DNA of 64,000 nt. Source: Bifidobacterium simiiventris (GTDB taxonomy: Bacteria; Actinomycetota; Actinomycetes; Actinomycetales; Bifidobacteriaceae). Numbering within the stretch: position 1 is the stretch's first letter; each line of letters opens with the position of its first letter. This document shows positions 26,532 to 34,810 of the stretch, in pieces. The stretch is from contig NZ_JAHBBG010000001.1 in the NCBI RefSeq assembly GCF_019331715.1, positions 248,001 to 312,000 on the forward strand. Direction: 5' to 3'. Position numbers and translations under genes: made by a program. Under the pieces are notes generated by a model. That model did not search any database. It had not been told where the DNA came from and worked only from the letters and a program-made list of their open reading frames with translations.

Positions 26532-27215
26532 TTACTTCTTTTCGGAAGTCGTGTTGTCTTCGGTGCCGTTGACCGCGGCCTTCGCCTCGGCTGCGGCCTG
26601 TGCCTGGGCCTCCTGCTTGGCGGCCAGACGTGCGGCCTGGCGGGCCTGGCGTTCGGCGCGGGACTGGTCGCCGCGGCGGCGCTGCTCGGACTGCGTGTGC
26701 ACCTTCTTGCCCTTGGGCGCAAGCGTCATGATGATGTTGCGGCCCTCCTGCTTGGGAGCGGACTCGATGGTGCCGTACTCCTGCACGTCGTCGGCCAGGC
26801 GCTGCAGCAGCTCCACGCCGCCGATCGGGCGGGACTGCTCGCGGCCGCGCAGCATGATCGTGACCTTGACCTTGTCGCCGCCGCTCAGGAAGCGGGTGAC
26901 GTGGCCCTTCTTGACTTCGAAGTCGTGGTCGTCGATCTTCAGGCGGAAGCGGATCTCCTTGATCTCCGCGGTGCTCTGGTTGCGGCGGGCTTCACGAGCC
27001 TTGATCTTCTCGTTGTACTTGAACTTGCCGTAGTCGATGAGCTTGGCGACCGGAGGCTTCGCGTTGGGTGCCACCTCGACGAGATCGAGGTTCGCTTCCT
27101 TGGCCAGGTTCAGGGCGACGGAAGTCGCGATGACTCCCACCTGCTCGCCGTTCGGTCCGATCAGACGCACCTGGGAGACGCGAATCTCGTCGTTAATGCG
27201 TGGTTCGTCGCTAAT
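26532..27215 (-). CDS. infC: Translation initiation factor IF-3, probable AUU start
   Basis: The 227-aa protein keeps the initiator-tRNA at the 30S P site. It has [17 protein letters not shown] (N-domain), [13 protein letters not shown] (linker), [22 protein letters not shown] and [13 protein letters not shown] (C-domain), then a ~50-residue Arg/Ala/Gln-rich extension. The best-placed start is ATT at 27215, five bases after TTGGAG. It puts the protein at the usual family N-terminus. The ATG at 27233 would add MRIGVI, with poor spacing from its own AGGA. AUU starts let IF-3 repress its own synthesis in E. coli. Confidence 0.9.
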   Translation of the reverse strand: MSDEPRINDEIRVSQVRLIGPNGEQVGVIATSVALNLAKEANLDLVEVAPNAKPPVAKLIDYGKFKYNEKIKAREARRNQSTAEIKEIRFRLKIDDHDFEVKKGHVTRFLSGGDKVKVTIMLRGREQSRPIGGVELLQRLADDVQEYGTIESAPKQEGRNIIMTLAPKGKKVHTQSEQRRRGDQSRAERQARQAARLAAKQEAQAQAAAEAKAAVNGTEDNTTSEKK

Positions 27216-27480
27216 GATGACTCCAATCCTCATGTTCCTGCTGCGAAACAACCCGGATGGTCGCGATTCATCGCGCGGATTCATGGCAGACCGGAGCGGA
27301 CGCCGTCAGGCGCCGTTCATATTCCATGCCGAATGCATGTTCATATGTGCCGTATCATCCCGATACGAATCCCGGCGTATCGCCGCCGGAACAGGCCATT
27401 GCCGTGAACCCGAGGCCATGAAAGGCTTCCAGGTGGGGGTTGCCCCGCTTTCTTGATTTCTCAAGCCTTGTAGATAATAC
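27216..27480 (-). promoter_or_regulatory. infC leader region
   Basis: About 260 bases without a gene lie before infC. On the minus strand the probable promoter -10 is TATTAT near 27472-27477. The transcript then holds a GCGGGGCAACCCCCACCTGG segment (small hairpin CGGGG-caa-CCCC) and hairpins such as CCGGCGG-cgata-CGCCGG. This is the layout of an attenuator-type leader for infC-rpmI-rplT. I cannot assign a known leader family. The short frames in it lack ribosome binding sites. Confidence 0.4.
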
Positions 27481-27537
27481 CATACCCCTCGACCGGGCGT
27501 GTCGCGCATGGGGCCGCCCCGCCAGTGCGGCGTCCCG

Positions 27538-29229
27538 TCACTGCACGGCGCGCAGCAGACCGGCGATGCCTTCCTTCTTCAGCAGGTCGCGGTACGGGCC
27601 GGCCTGTTCGGCGATGATGTTGTCGATCGCGCGCATGCCGAGCACCTCGACCGGCGCCTTGTCGTCGGTCAGGATCGTCGCGTCCGCCTTGTCACGCGGA
27701 TCGTCGACCTCTGTCATCCGTCCGGCCACCGCGTTCATCGTCGCGGCGAGCTCATGGCTGTGCGTGCGGTCGTATGCGCGCGTCTCCAGCGTTCCCGGAT
27801 CGGACAACGAGTCCATGTCCTCTCCTTCCTTCATCGCGGTCGTCGCCCCGCTAATGTCCATCGTCTTGGCGAACAGTTCGCGGTTCGTCGTGTTCGGCAC
27901 GTCGGCCGTGCGCACGTTGGCCGAACCGAACACGGTCGAGATCGTGTCGGTGAGCGCCTCGTTGATCGAACCGCGGCCGTCCGAGATCATGTTCATGTTG
28001 ACGACCATCACGCCGCCGGGGTTGAGGTGCCGCTCCACCATCGTGAAGAACTCGGTCGAGCTCATCTGGAACGGGATGGTGATGTCCTGATACGCGTCGA
28101 CCATGATCACGTCGTACGTGTCGCGGCTGGCGGCAAGCCACGCGCGCCCGTCGTAGGTCGACACGTCGATGTCGCTCGGCTCGTTGAAATACTCCCCCGC
28201 CAGCCGCGTGATCTTGCCGTCGATCTCCACGCCGGTGATCGCCATGTCCGGATAGTACTGGCGCAGCTGTCGCGCGTACGTGCCGGTGCCCATGCCGAGG
28301 ATGAGCGCGGAGCCGGCATGGTCGGCGAGCGCGGGCGCGGCCAGCGCGGTGTCGTAGTACATGCCGGTCAGCCCGGGCTGTTTCATGGTGACGGACTGCA
28401 CGCCGAACAGCACGTTGGTCGACAGGATCGTGCGGTCCGACAGGTTTTTGACCTGCAGGTAGTTGTAGATCGACTCGCCCTCGTACGCGACGATCGAGCG
28501 GTTCTCCCAGAACGCGAAGCCGGTCATCGGCGAGAACACGCCGGACAGGATGAAGATCACGGCCGCGACGGCGCAGGCGACGCGGCGCACGCGCGCGGCG
28601 AGGAAGTAGACGACCGGCAGGCACAGCAGGGCGCCGGAGAAGATGAGGAACGTGACGAACGTGCCGACGGCGGGGATCGTGACGAAGGTCGGCAGGAACG
28701 TGCCGAGGATCGAGCCGACCGTGTTGCACGCGGACAGCCGGCCGACGACGGACGCGTTGTCGTCGAGCGAGTCGGTGGCGAACTTGTTGAGGCCGGGCGT
28801 GACGGTACCGAGCAGGAACAGCGGCGGCACGAAGATCGCCATGCAGCTGACGAACGCGGCGATGACGAGGAAGTTCGTGGAGACGGAGACGATGAGCAGG
28901 CCGGAGATCGCGATGATGAGATATTTGCCGACGAGCGGGATCAATGCGATCCAGACGGCTGCGACGAGGATGCGGAAGTACAGTTTGTCGGGGTTCGGGT
29001 CGCGGTCGGCCCAGCGGCCACCGAAGACCGCGCCGAGCGCGAGCGCGATCATGATGGTGCCGATGATGATGGTCCACACGATCTGCGAGCTCGAGAAATA
29101 GGGTGCAAGCAGTCGCGACGCACCGAGTTCGGCGGCCATGACGGCCATGCCGGAGAAGAATTCGGTGACGTACAGGAAGATCTTCGATTTGAGGATCGGC
29201 CGTTCGTTCTTCGCGTTCGCCTTCGCCAT
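27538..29229 (-). CDS. Membrane protein with C-terminal spermidine-synthase-like domain
   Basis: The protein has 563 aa. Residues about 15-245 hold seven to eight hydrophobic helices of the MFS-like type often fused to aminopropyltransferases (YVTEFFSGMAVMAAELGASRLLAPYF is the hallmark first helix). Residues about 290-500 form a Rossmann methyltransferase-like domain with LILGMGTGTYARQL, GVEIDGKITRLAGEYF and DVIMVDAYQ, where the Asp of spermidine-synthase catalysis would lie. It may be a polyamine aminopropyltransferase or a relative with another substrate. The ATG at 29229 follows GGGGAAG. It is divergent from the thiamine gene. Confidence 0.82.
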   Translation of the reverse strand: MAKANAKNERPILKSKIFLYVTEFFSGMAVMAAELGASRLLAPYFSSSQIVWTIIIGTIMIALALGAVFGGRWADRDPNPDKLYFRILVAAVWIALIPLVGKYLIIAISGLLIVSVSTNFLVIAAFVSCMAIFVPPLFLLGTVTPGLNKFATDSLDDNASVVGRLSACNTVGSILGTFLPTFVTIPAVGTFVTFLIFSGALLCLPVVYFLAARVRRVACAVAAVIFILSGVFSPMTGFAFWENRSIVAYEGESIYNYLQVKNLSDRTILSTNVLFGVQSVTMKQPGLTGMYYDTALAAPALADHAGSALILGMGTGTYARQLRQYYPDMAITGVEIDGKITRLAGEYFNEPSDIDVSTYDGRAWLAASRDTYDVIMVDAYQDITIPFQMSSTEFFTMVERHLNPGGVMVVNMNMISDGRGSINEALTDTISTVFGSANVRTADVPNTTNRELFAKTMDISGATTAMKEGEDMDSLSDPGTLETRAYDRTHSHELAATMNAVAGRMTEVDDPRDKADATILTDDKAPVEVLGMRAIDNIIAEQAGPYRDLLKKEGIAGLLRAVQ

Positions 29230-29338
29230 ATGCTTCCCCGTTCTCGTTCGCCCGTTGCCGACATCTTGCGAGACTACACCACAGCATTCCTTGCCGCACT
29301 GCCCGATATCGCCGTGAGCGAGGCGTAGAGTGGTGCGC

Positions 29339-30064
29339 ATGAGCGAACAGACTTGCGTGATTTTCGGAGCCGGCGAGTATTACGCCGACCGTCCCATCGT
29401 GCCCGAGGGCGCGTTCGTGATCGCAGCGGACGGCGGGCTGGACCATACCCGTGCGCTCTCCATCCGTGCCGACGTGGTGATCGGCGACTTCGATTCGCTG
29501 CACGGAGGACGGCCGGCCGATGCGGAGCATACGATCGCGTTGCCGAGCGAGAAGGACGATCCGGACATGCTGTCCGCGCTCAAGGTCGGCTGGTCGCACG
29601 GCTGCCGAGAATTCCATATCTACGGCGCGCTGGGCGGGCGCATCGATCACACGATCTCCGGCATCCAGCTGATGACGCTGCTCGCGCATCACGGTGGCAT
29701 CGGGTTCCTGCACGGCGACGGCACGATCGTCACGGCGATCTGCGACGGCGCGTTGTCGTTCCCGGCGCACGAGGCCATGCCGGGCCGCATGGTGTCGGTG
29801 TTCTCTCATGCTGATGTCTCGCGCGGCGTGAACGAGCCGGGACTCAAGTACGAGCTGATCGACGGCACGCTGACCAGCGACACCGTGCAGGGCGTGAGCA
29901 ACGAGTTCCGTTCCGGGGTGCCGGCCGAGATCAACGTGCACGACGGTACGCTGATCGTCACGTTCCCTGCCGAGGCTCCGACGCCTTCGGTGACGCGCTA
30001 TCGCGAGTTCGGCGGCGATCTGGGCGCGCTCGACACGCATGTCTCCCCCATCCTCGTGAAGTGA
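29339..30064 (+). CDS. Thiamine pyrophosphokinase
   Basis: This 241-aa enzyme transfers pyrophosphate from ATP to thiamine. IAADGGLDHTRAL and the GDFDSL motif (near residue 58) bind metal and ATP. EKDDPDMLSALKVGW and the GALGGRIDHTISGIQLM block complete the N-terminal catalytic domain. The C-terminal beta domain (KYELIDGTLTSDTVQGVSNEF) binds thiamine. GTG codons at 29330 and 29333 are alternative starts. It is a single gene on the plus strand, divergent from the membrane spermidine-synthase-like gene. Confidence 0.93.
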   Translation: MSEQTCVIFGAGEYYADRPIVPEGAFVIAADGGLDHTRALSIRADVVIGDFDSLHGGRPADAEHTIALPSEKDDPDMLSALKVGWSHGCREFHIYGALGGRIDHTISGIQLMTLLAHHGGIGFLHGDGTIVTAICDGALSFPAHEAMPGRMVSVFSHADVSRGVNEPGLKYELIDGTLTSDTVQGVSNEFRSGVPAEINVHDGTLIVTFPAEAPTPSVTRYREFGGDLGALDTHVSPILVK

Positions 30065-30154
30065 GCTCGGCAGCCGGTCACTCGCCGTGGGAGCAATGGC
30101 ATGTGAGCGTTCACGAAATGTTTGCCCAATAAGCGAAAACACGCCCGCGAATCG

Positions 30155-30183
30155 TTGCCAATAGTACAGACGACGCATTAGAG
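30155..30183 (+). promoter_or_regulatory. Candidate sigma-70-type promoter of gap
   Basis: TTGCCA (30155-30160) and TTAGAG (30178-30183) are 17 bases apart and lie 70 bases before the gap ATG. The -10 is poor, so the assignment is tentative. Confidence 0.35.
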
Positions 30184-30252
30184 TGGGTCATGTTGGTAAA
30201 CAATGGCCTTGTGTGTGTTCGCGCGCAGGGTCACCCTACAAGGGAGAATTAC

Positions 30253-31311
30253 ATGACAGTTAAGATTGGTATTAACGGCTTCGGTCGTATCGGTCGTCTT
30301 GCCTTCCGCCGCATCTTCGATCTGCAGCAGAAGGGTGGCGAGGCCGCCGATATCGAAGTCACCGCTATCAACGATCTGACTTCCCCGTCCGCTCTCGCCT
30401 ACCTGCTGAAGTACGACAGCACTCACGGCACCTTCAAGCACGCTGACGGCACCCCGGTCGACGTCAAGGCCACCGACTCCGCCATCGTCGTGGACGGCAA
30501 GGAGTACCCGGTGTACGCCGAGCCGGATGCGAACAACATCCCGTGGGTCAAGAACGACGGTGTCGAGTTCGTCCTCGAGTGCACCGGCTTCTACACCTCC
30601 GCCGAGAAGTCCCAGGCTCACCTGAACGCCGGCGCCAAGAAGGTCCTGATCTCCGCCCCGGCCAAGGACGCCACCACCCCGACCGTCGTGTTCGGCGTGA
30701 ACCACGAGATCCTGAAGCCGACCGACAACATCGTGTCCGCCGGCTCCTGCACCACCAACTCCATGGCCGCCATGGTCAAGCTGCTGAACGACAAGTTCGG
30801 CATCAAGGTCGGCTTCATGACCACCGTCCACGCCTACACCGGCACCCAGATGATCCTGGACGGCCCGCGTGGCAAGAAGTCCGGCCGCGACCTGCGCGCC
30901 GCCGCCATCAACACCATCCCGCACTCCACCGGTGCCGCCAAGGCCATCGGCAAGGTCGTGCCGGAGGTCAACGGCAAGCTCCAGGGCCACGCCCAGCGCG
31001 TTCAGGTTCCGGACGGCTCCATCACCGAGCTGACCACCGTCCTGAACACCGAGACCACCGCTGACGAGATCAACGCCGCGTTCAAGGAAGCCTTCTCCGA
31101 CACCCCGTACTACGGCTACAACGAGGATGGCATCGTCTCCGGCGACATCATCGGCGACACCCACGGTGGCGTCTTCGATCCGACCCAGACCGACGTCAAC
31201 ACCGTTGACGGCGTGACCATGGCCCGCACCGTTGCCTTCTACGACAACGAGTACGGCTTCACCTCCAACATGGTCCGTACCCTCGAGTACTTCGCTGAGA
31301 TCTCCGAGTGA
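30253..31311 (+). CDS. gap: Glyceraldehyde-3-phosphate dehydrogenase
   Basis: This 352-aa cytoplasmic enzyme converts G3P, NAD and phosphate to 1,3-bisphosphoglycerate. It has the NAD-binding INGFGRIGRLAFRR, the catalytic SAGSCTTNSMAAMV (Cys), TTVHAYTGTQ (His), RAAAINTIPHSTGAAKAIGKVVPE and AFYDNEYGFTSNM. AGGGAGAA lies five bases before the ATG. The codon use is very biased to C-ending codons such as AAG, ATC, ACC and CTG, unlike the neighbours, as expected for a very highly expressed gene. A strong terminator follows. Confidence 0.99.
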   Translation: MTVKIGINGFGRIGRLAFRRIFDLQQKGGEAADIEVTAINDLTSPSALAYLLKYDSTHGTFKHADGTPVDVKATDSAIVVDGKEYPVYAEPDANNIPWVKNDGVEFVLECTGFYTSAEKSQAHLNAGAKKVLISAPAKDATTPTVVFGVNHEILKPTDNIVSAGSCTTNSMAAMVKLLNDKFGIKVGFMTTVHAYTGTQMILDGPRGKKSGRDLRAAAINTIPHSTGAAKAIGKVVPEVNGKLQGHAQRVQVPDGSITELTTVLNTETTADEINAAFKEAFSDTPYYGYNEDGIVSGDIIGDTHGGVFDPTQTDVNTVDGVTMARTVAFYDNEYGFTSNMVRTLEYFAEISE

Positions 31312-31362
31312 ATCCGTGCGGGTTCGCCCGCTGATTCATAACGAATCGATCTGGTAGAGGAA

Positions 31363-31397
31363 AGCCTCGCCCCGCCCCGTGCGGAGCGAGGCTTTTT
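31363..31397 (+). terminator. Rho-independent terminator of gap
   Basis: AGCCTCGC (31363-31370) pairs with GCGAGGCT (31386-31393), followed by TTTTT. It is 50 bases after the gap stop. Confidence 0.85.
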
Positions 31398-31474
31398 GCG
31401 TGATGAAGCATGACCGACCGTACGGCGGCGTGTTCAACCCGCGCTGTAGCACGACGACTCTATAGTGGGGCGAT

Positions 31475-31984
31475 ATGAGCAAGAAATCCAAGAACGAGAA
31501 GGGCAAAGGCTCGACACCGGCGACCGTGCAGCTGGAAAAAGCCGGTGTGCCGTTCGAGACGTACGAATACGAGCATTCCAACGACCATATGGATGACGGC
31601 TACGGCGTGGAGGCGGCCACCAAGCTCGGTTTCGACGAGCATCAGGTGTTCAAGACGCTGATGGCCGACACCGGTTCCGAACGCGTGGTGGGCGTGGTGC
31701 CGGTGAGCGGGCATATGGATCTGAAGGCCCTGGCCGCGGCGGTCGGCGCGAAGAAGGCCGCGATGGCCGATCCGAAGGTCGCCATGCGTGAATCGGGGTA
31801 TGTGGTCGGCGGCATCTCCCCGCTCGGCCAGAAGGTGCATCACAAGACCGTGCTTGACGAGAGCGCGCTGCAGTACGACCGCATCCTGCTGTCAGGCGGC
31901 AAGCGCGGCTTCTCCATCGGCATTGCGCCGGCCGATCTCCTCAAAGTACTGAACGCCGTCGCCGCCCCCATCGGCACCTGGTGA
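31475..31984 (+). CDS. ybaK: YbaK/EbsC-type Cys-tRNA(Pro) deacylase
   Basis: This 169-aa protein removes Cys mischarged on tRNA(Pro). Motifs are the N-terminal STPATVQLEKAGVPFE, FDEHQVFKTLMAD with the key Lys, VVPVSGHMDLKALAAAVGAKKAAMAD, and GYVVGGISPLGQK (the SP-G motif). LLSGGKRGFSIGIAP is the C-terminal block. The first 12 residues are Lys-rich and extra. It is a single gene, followed by the structured repeat and palindrome. Confidence 0.93.
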   Translation: MSKKSKNEKGKGSTPATVQLEKAGVPFETYEYEHSNDHMDDGYGVEAATKLGFDEHQVFKTLMADTGSERVVGVVPVSGHMDLKALAAAVGAKKAAMADPKVAMRESGYVVGGISPLGQKVHHKTVLDESALQYDRILLSGGKRGFSIGIAPADLLKVLNAVAAPIGTW

Positions 31985-32020
31985 CGGATTGCCCCGACAT
32001 ATCAGCATCGCAATGATGCC

Positions 32021-32225
32021 GGCAGAGCCTCGGTTCCCTCGGCTGAGGGACATTGCCGTAAAGCAAATAGCAGAGCTATTTGTAGGCAATGTGCGAGATG
32101 ACAGTCGAGCCAGCAAACAAGCCAGCCGTAGGCTGTCCGTAATTGCAGGACACTGTCAGCGAAGCTGACTGAGGGAGCGTCGCGGCCGAAGGCCGGCAAT
32201 AACACAGCATCGTGCGACGCGCGAT
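32021..32225 (+). repeat. Structured repeat, copy A (six small hairpins)
   Basis: This copy shares its whole layout with 54592-54795. Both start GGC-A/G-GAGCCTCGGT and end in ACAGCATCG...GCGCGAT. Hairpins in order: CCCTC-GAGGG (32036-32049), AAATAGC-GCTATTT (32065-32081), CAGCC-GGCTG (32123-32135), GTCAGC-gaa-GCTGAC (32155-32169), CGGCC-gaa-GGCCG (32183-32195) and ATCGTGC-gac-GCGCGAT (32209-32225). Where copies differ in stems, both sides usually change together (hairpins 2, 3 and 5). No open frame is conserved. It could be a structured RNA or a mobile DNA repeat. Confidence 0.75.
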
Positions 32226-32250
32226 TCTAGTGCATGCCACGTATGACGCG

Positions 32251-32304
32251 AGTGGCGGCTTGCTCTCGCCGACCGACGTCGGTCGGCGAGAGCAAGCCGC
32301 CACT
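32251..32304. repeat. Perfect 54-nt palindrome (27-nt arms, no loop)
   Basis: The left arm starts AGTGGCGGCTTGC and the centre is CCGACGTCGG; every base of 32251-32277 is matched by 32278-32304. It lies 26 bases after the structured repeat and 25 bases from the oleate hydratase stop on the opposite strand. It could act as a bidirectional terminator without U-runs, but its length and perfection are unusual. Confidence 0.9.
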
Positions 32305-32329
32305 TGGGATTTACCGGCCATCCATCCGA

Positions 32330-34207
32330 TCAGATCACGCTGTATTCCTTGAGCAGCGTGGTGATATCGGTGCCGTCGAGCTTCTTCAAGACCTTGCCGA
32401 GCACCGCGCGCTCCACGAAGTTAAGCTTCATGTCCGTCACGGGCGCACCGTCGCGCAGCTTGACGGTCGCGTTGAGCAGGTTCCTCACGTCGTAGACGCT
32501 GCCCCACACCTCGGGCACGCCGCGGTCCACGTCGAGCAGCGTGTAGACCGCCTCCATGCCGGTGCGCATCGAGTATTCGGTGGTGAAGATCGTGTCGCGT
32601 GGCGTTTCGGCGAACTGGCCGAGGAACGCGAAGTTGACCGCGCCGTCCGGCACGACGTCCGGACGGTCGCCGGCCGCGCGCGGCATGAAGAACGCGGTGA
32701 TGTACGGCATCATGACCGGCACCGTGTTGGCGTGCCGCTTGGCGAGCGCCTCGATCTTGTCGGTCGGGACTCCCATGTGGTAGAGCCACTCCTCGCAGAT
32801 CTCCTCGCCGGTGCATTCGGTCATCGGCTTCTTCACGTAGTTGCCGGGCTTGTCGGGGAATAGGCCGTACACCCATACGCACAGCTGGTCTTTGGGCTGG
32901 TCGCGGAACTGCTGCTGGCGGTTGAGCGTCCAGCTCATGAGCCAGTTGGAGTCGGTGACGGTGACGATGCCGCCGGTGACGACGTTGCCGGAGAACGGGT
33001 CGCGCTTGCAGATGCGCTGGATGTACGGCGGGATCTCCTTGTCCAAGGTGGTCACGGTGGCGCTCATCCACTTGGTGGCCTGCGGGTCGGAGCAGAACGT
33101 GTCGGGGTGACCGAAGCTCGGATCCTGCTTGGCGATGCGACGCCACATGTCCCAGCCTCCGCCGGGCTTCAAGTCCGGGTTCCACGGGGCCGGCGAGTTC
33201 TGCGAGCCCATCGTGGAGTTCTCGACGCAGCCGCCGTTGGTGATGAACACGTAATCGTCGGGCGTCAGGTCGACGGACGACTTGTCGCCGTCGTGGTCAA
33301 GGTCGATGCGCACGGCGATCTTCTTGGTCGGCGTGGAATACGGATTGCGTTTGAACACGCCGGACGTGGCCTGGATCTTCAGTATCGTGTCCTGACCTAC
33401 GCCGGTGTGCTCACGCTTGGGACCATCGCCGCCACCGATCGCGAACTCGACGTTCTCGACCTTGGTGTTGTAGTGGAACTGCACGCCGTGCGCCTCAAGA
33501 TACCTGACCATCGGCAGGATCATCGACTCGTACTGGTTGTAGCGGGTGAATCGCAGCGCCGAGAAGTCCGGCAGACCTCCGATGTGGTGGATGTAGCGCT
33601 TGATGTACAGCTTCATCTCGAGCGCGGAATGCCAGTTCTCGAACGCGAACATGGTGCGCCAGTACATCCAGAAGTTCGAGTTCAGCACCTCGTCGTCGAA
33701 GAAGTCGGTGATCGGCTTGTCATACAGGTCCTCGTCGGGCGTGAAGAACAGCTTCATGATCTCCATCGACGCCTTGTCCGTGAGTCCGAACTTGCCGTTC
33801 GTTTCGGCGTCGTGGCCGAGATCCTTGGTAGCGCGGCACAGCGAGTAGTTGGGGTCGCGCTTGTTGAGCCAGTAGTATTCGTCGAGCACGGAGACGTCCG
33901 GCGTTTCGATGGACGGGATGGAGCGCAGCAGGTCCCACATGACCTCGAAGTGGTTGTCCATTTCACGTCCGCCGCGCATCACGTAGCCGAGGCCGGGGAT
34001 TTCGGCGCCGTCGCACGCGCCGCCGGGCACGGAGTCCTTCTCGAAGATGTGGATGCGCTCGCCGGGCATCTGTGCGTCGCGCACGAGATAGCATGCGGCG
34101 GACAGTGCCGCGAGCCCGGTGCCGATGATGTACGCCGACTTGTGCTCGACGCCTTCCGGCTTGCGCGGGCGGGCGAACGCTTCGTAGTTGCCGTTGGAAT
34201 AGTACAT
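32330..34207 (-). CDS. Oleate hydratase (myosin-cross-reactive antigen family)
   Basis: This 625-aa FAD protein adds water to cis double bonds of unsaturated fatty acids, such as oleate to 10-hydroxystearate, and can protect against them. Seen are the FAD-binding AYIIGTGLAALSAACYLVRD, IHIFEKDSVPGGACDG, the MRGGREMDNHFEVMWDL block with catalytic residues, FFTPDEDLYDKPITDFF, and VFITNGGCVENSTMG. The full length agrees with the family. AAGGAGG precedes the ATG at 34207. It is a single-gene unit convergent with ybaK. Confidence 0.95.
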   Translation of the reverse strand: MYYSNGNYEAFARPRKPEGVEHKSAYIIGTGLAALSAACYLVRDAQMPGERIHIFEKDSVPGGACDGAEIPGLGYVMRGGREMDNHFEVMWDLLRSIPSIETPDVSVLDEYYWLNKRDPNYSLCRATKDLGHDAETNGKFGLTDKASMEIMKLFFTPDEDLYDKPITDFFDDEVLNSNFWMYWRTMFAFENWHSALEMKLYIKRYIHHIGGLPDFSALRFTRYNQYESMILPMVRYLEAHGVQFHYNTKVENVEFAIGGGDGPKREHTGVGQDTILKIQATSGVFKRNPYSTPTKKIAVRIDLDHDGDKSSVDLTPDDYVFITNGGCVENSTMGSQNSPAPWNPDLKPGGGWDMWRRIAKQDPSFGHPDTFCSDPQATKWMSATVTTLDKEIPPYIQRICKRDPFSGNVVTGGIVTVTDSNWLMSWTLNRQQQFRDQPKDQLCVWVYGLFPDKPGNYVKKPMTECTGEEICEEWLYHMGVPTDKIEALAKRHANTVPVMMPYITAFFMPRAAGDRPDVVPDGAVNFAFLGQFAETPRDTIFTTEYSMRTGMEAVYTLLDVDRGVPEVWGSVYDVRNLLNATVKLRDGAPVTDMKLNFVERAVLGKVLKKLDGTDITTLLKEYSVI

Positions 34208-34406
34208 GTTCCGCCTCCTTGACGGTGGAGTTGACATCACGTCAACCTTGACTCGATAGACATGATGTCGCATTTTCTCGACTCCCGCTATAGACACTAG
34301 CCCGTGTTGTGTCGAAAATCCAGAGGCCGCCCGGTTCATCGTGCCGAACCGGTATGCTCGTATGCGATATCGCAATCGAATGGATCTTCAGACAGTAAGG
34401 AATCCC

Positions 34407-34712
34407 ATGGCACTGACCAAGAAGCAGACCAAGCAGCTGCGCGCGCTGGCGAACCCGCTCAAGCCGCTGCTGTTCATCGGCAAGAACGATCTGACCGACG
34501 CGGCCGTCAAGCAGGCGTCCGAGACGATGGACAGCCACGAGCTGCTCAAGATCGCCGTGCAGGACGGCTCCGGCCTGACCGCGAAGGAGGCCGCGGAGAG
34601 CCTCGCCGGCCAGATCGGCGCGGAAGTGGTGCAGGTCATCGGCAACCGCTTCGTGCTCTTCCGCCGTTCCAAGCGCGACGACATCGAGCACATCCAGCTC
34701 GTGCGCGAGTAA
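34407..34712 (+). CDS. yhbY: YhbY-type CRM-domain RNA-binding protein
   Basis: The 101-aa protein is one CRM domain: LTKKQTKQLRALANPLKPLLFIGKNDLTDAAVKQ, then the GNRFVLFRRSKR end with its aromatic/basic RNA contact surface. YhbY associates with pre-50S particles. TAAGGAA precedes the ATG at 34407. The next gene starts 98 bases later on the same strand. Confidence 0.9.
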   Translation: MALTKKQTKQLRALANPLKPLLFIGKNDLTDAAVKQASETMDSHELLKIAVQDGSGLTAKEAAESLAGQIGAEVVQVIGNRFVLFRRSKRDDIEHIQLVRE

Positions 34713-34810
34713 TCCTCGTCACAATCCACACGGCTCCCGCGCGCCATGCCGGGAGCCGAACCATACCCGCCGGCCCACCGACCTATAATCTGACCGCAAA
34801 GGAGCATCAG

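Larger units (their letters stand above)
31985..32329. other. Gene-free 345-bp spacer holding structured repeat copy A and a 54-nt palindrome
   Basis: No coding sequence is supported here. Short open frames lack ribosome binding sites and coincide with hairpin arms. About 75% of the spacer is taken up by the ~205-nt repeat (32021-32225) and the perfect palindrome (32251-32304). Confidence 0.8.

Noticed and set aside
27306..27509. Small frame in the infC leader
   Set aside because: It starts upstream of the likely promoter -10 and has no ribosome binding site.
30178..31164. Minus-strand frame opposite gap
   Set aside because: Arises from the extreme codon bias of gap; Gly/Val/Asp-rich with no family match.
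32251..32304. Palindrome as a simple terminator
   Set aside because: It may act as one, but there is no U-run, and the perfect 27-nt arms go beyond what termination needs; kept as an open finding instead.
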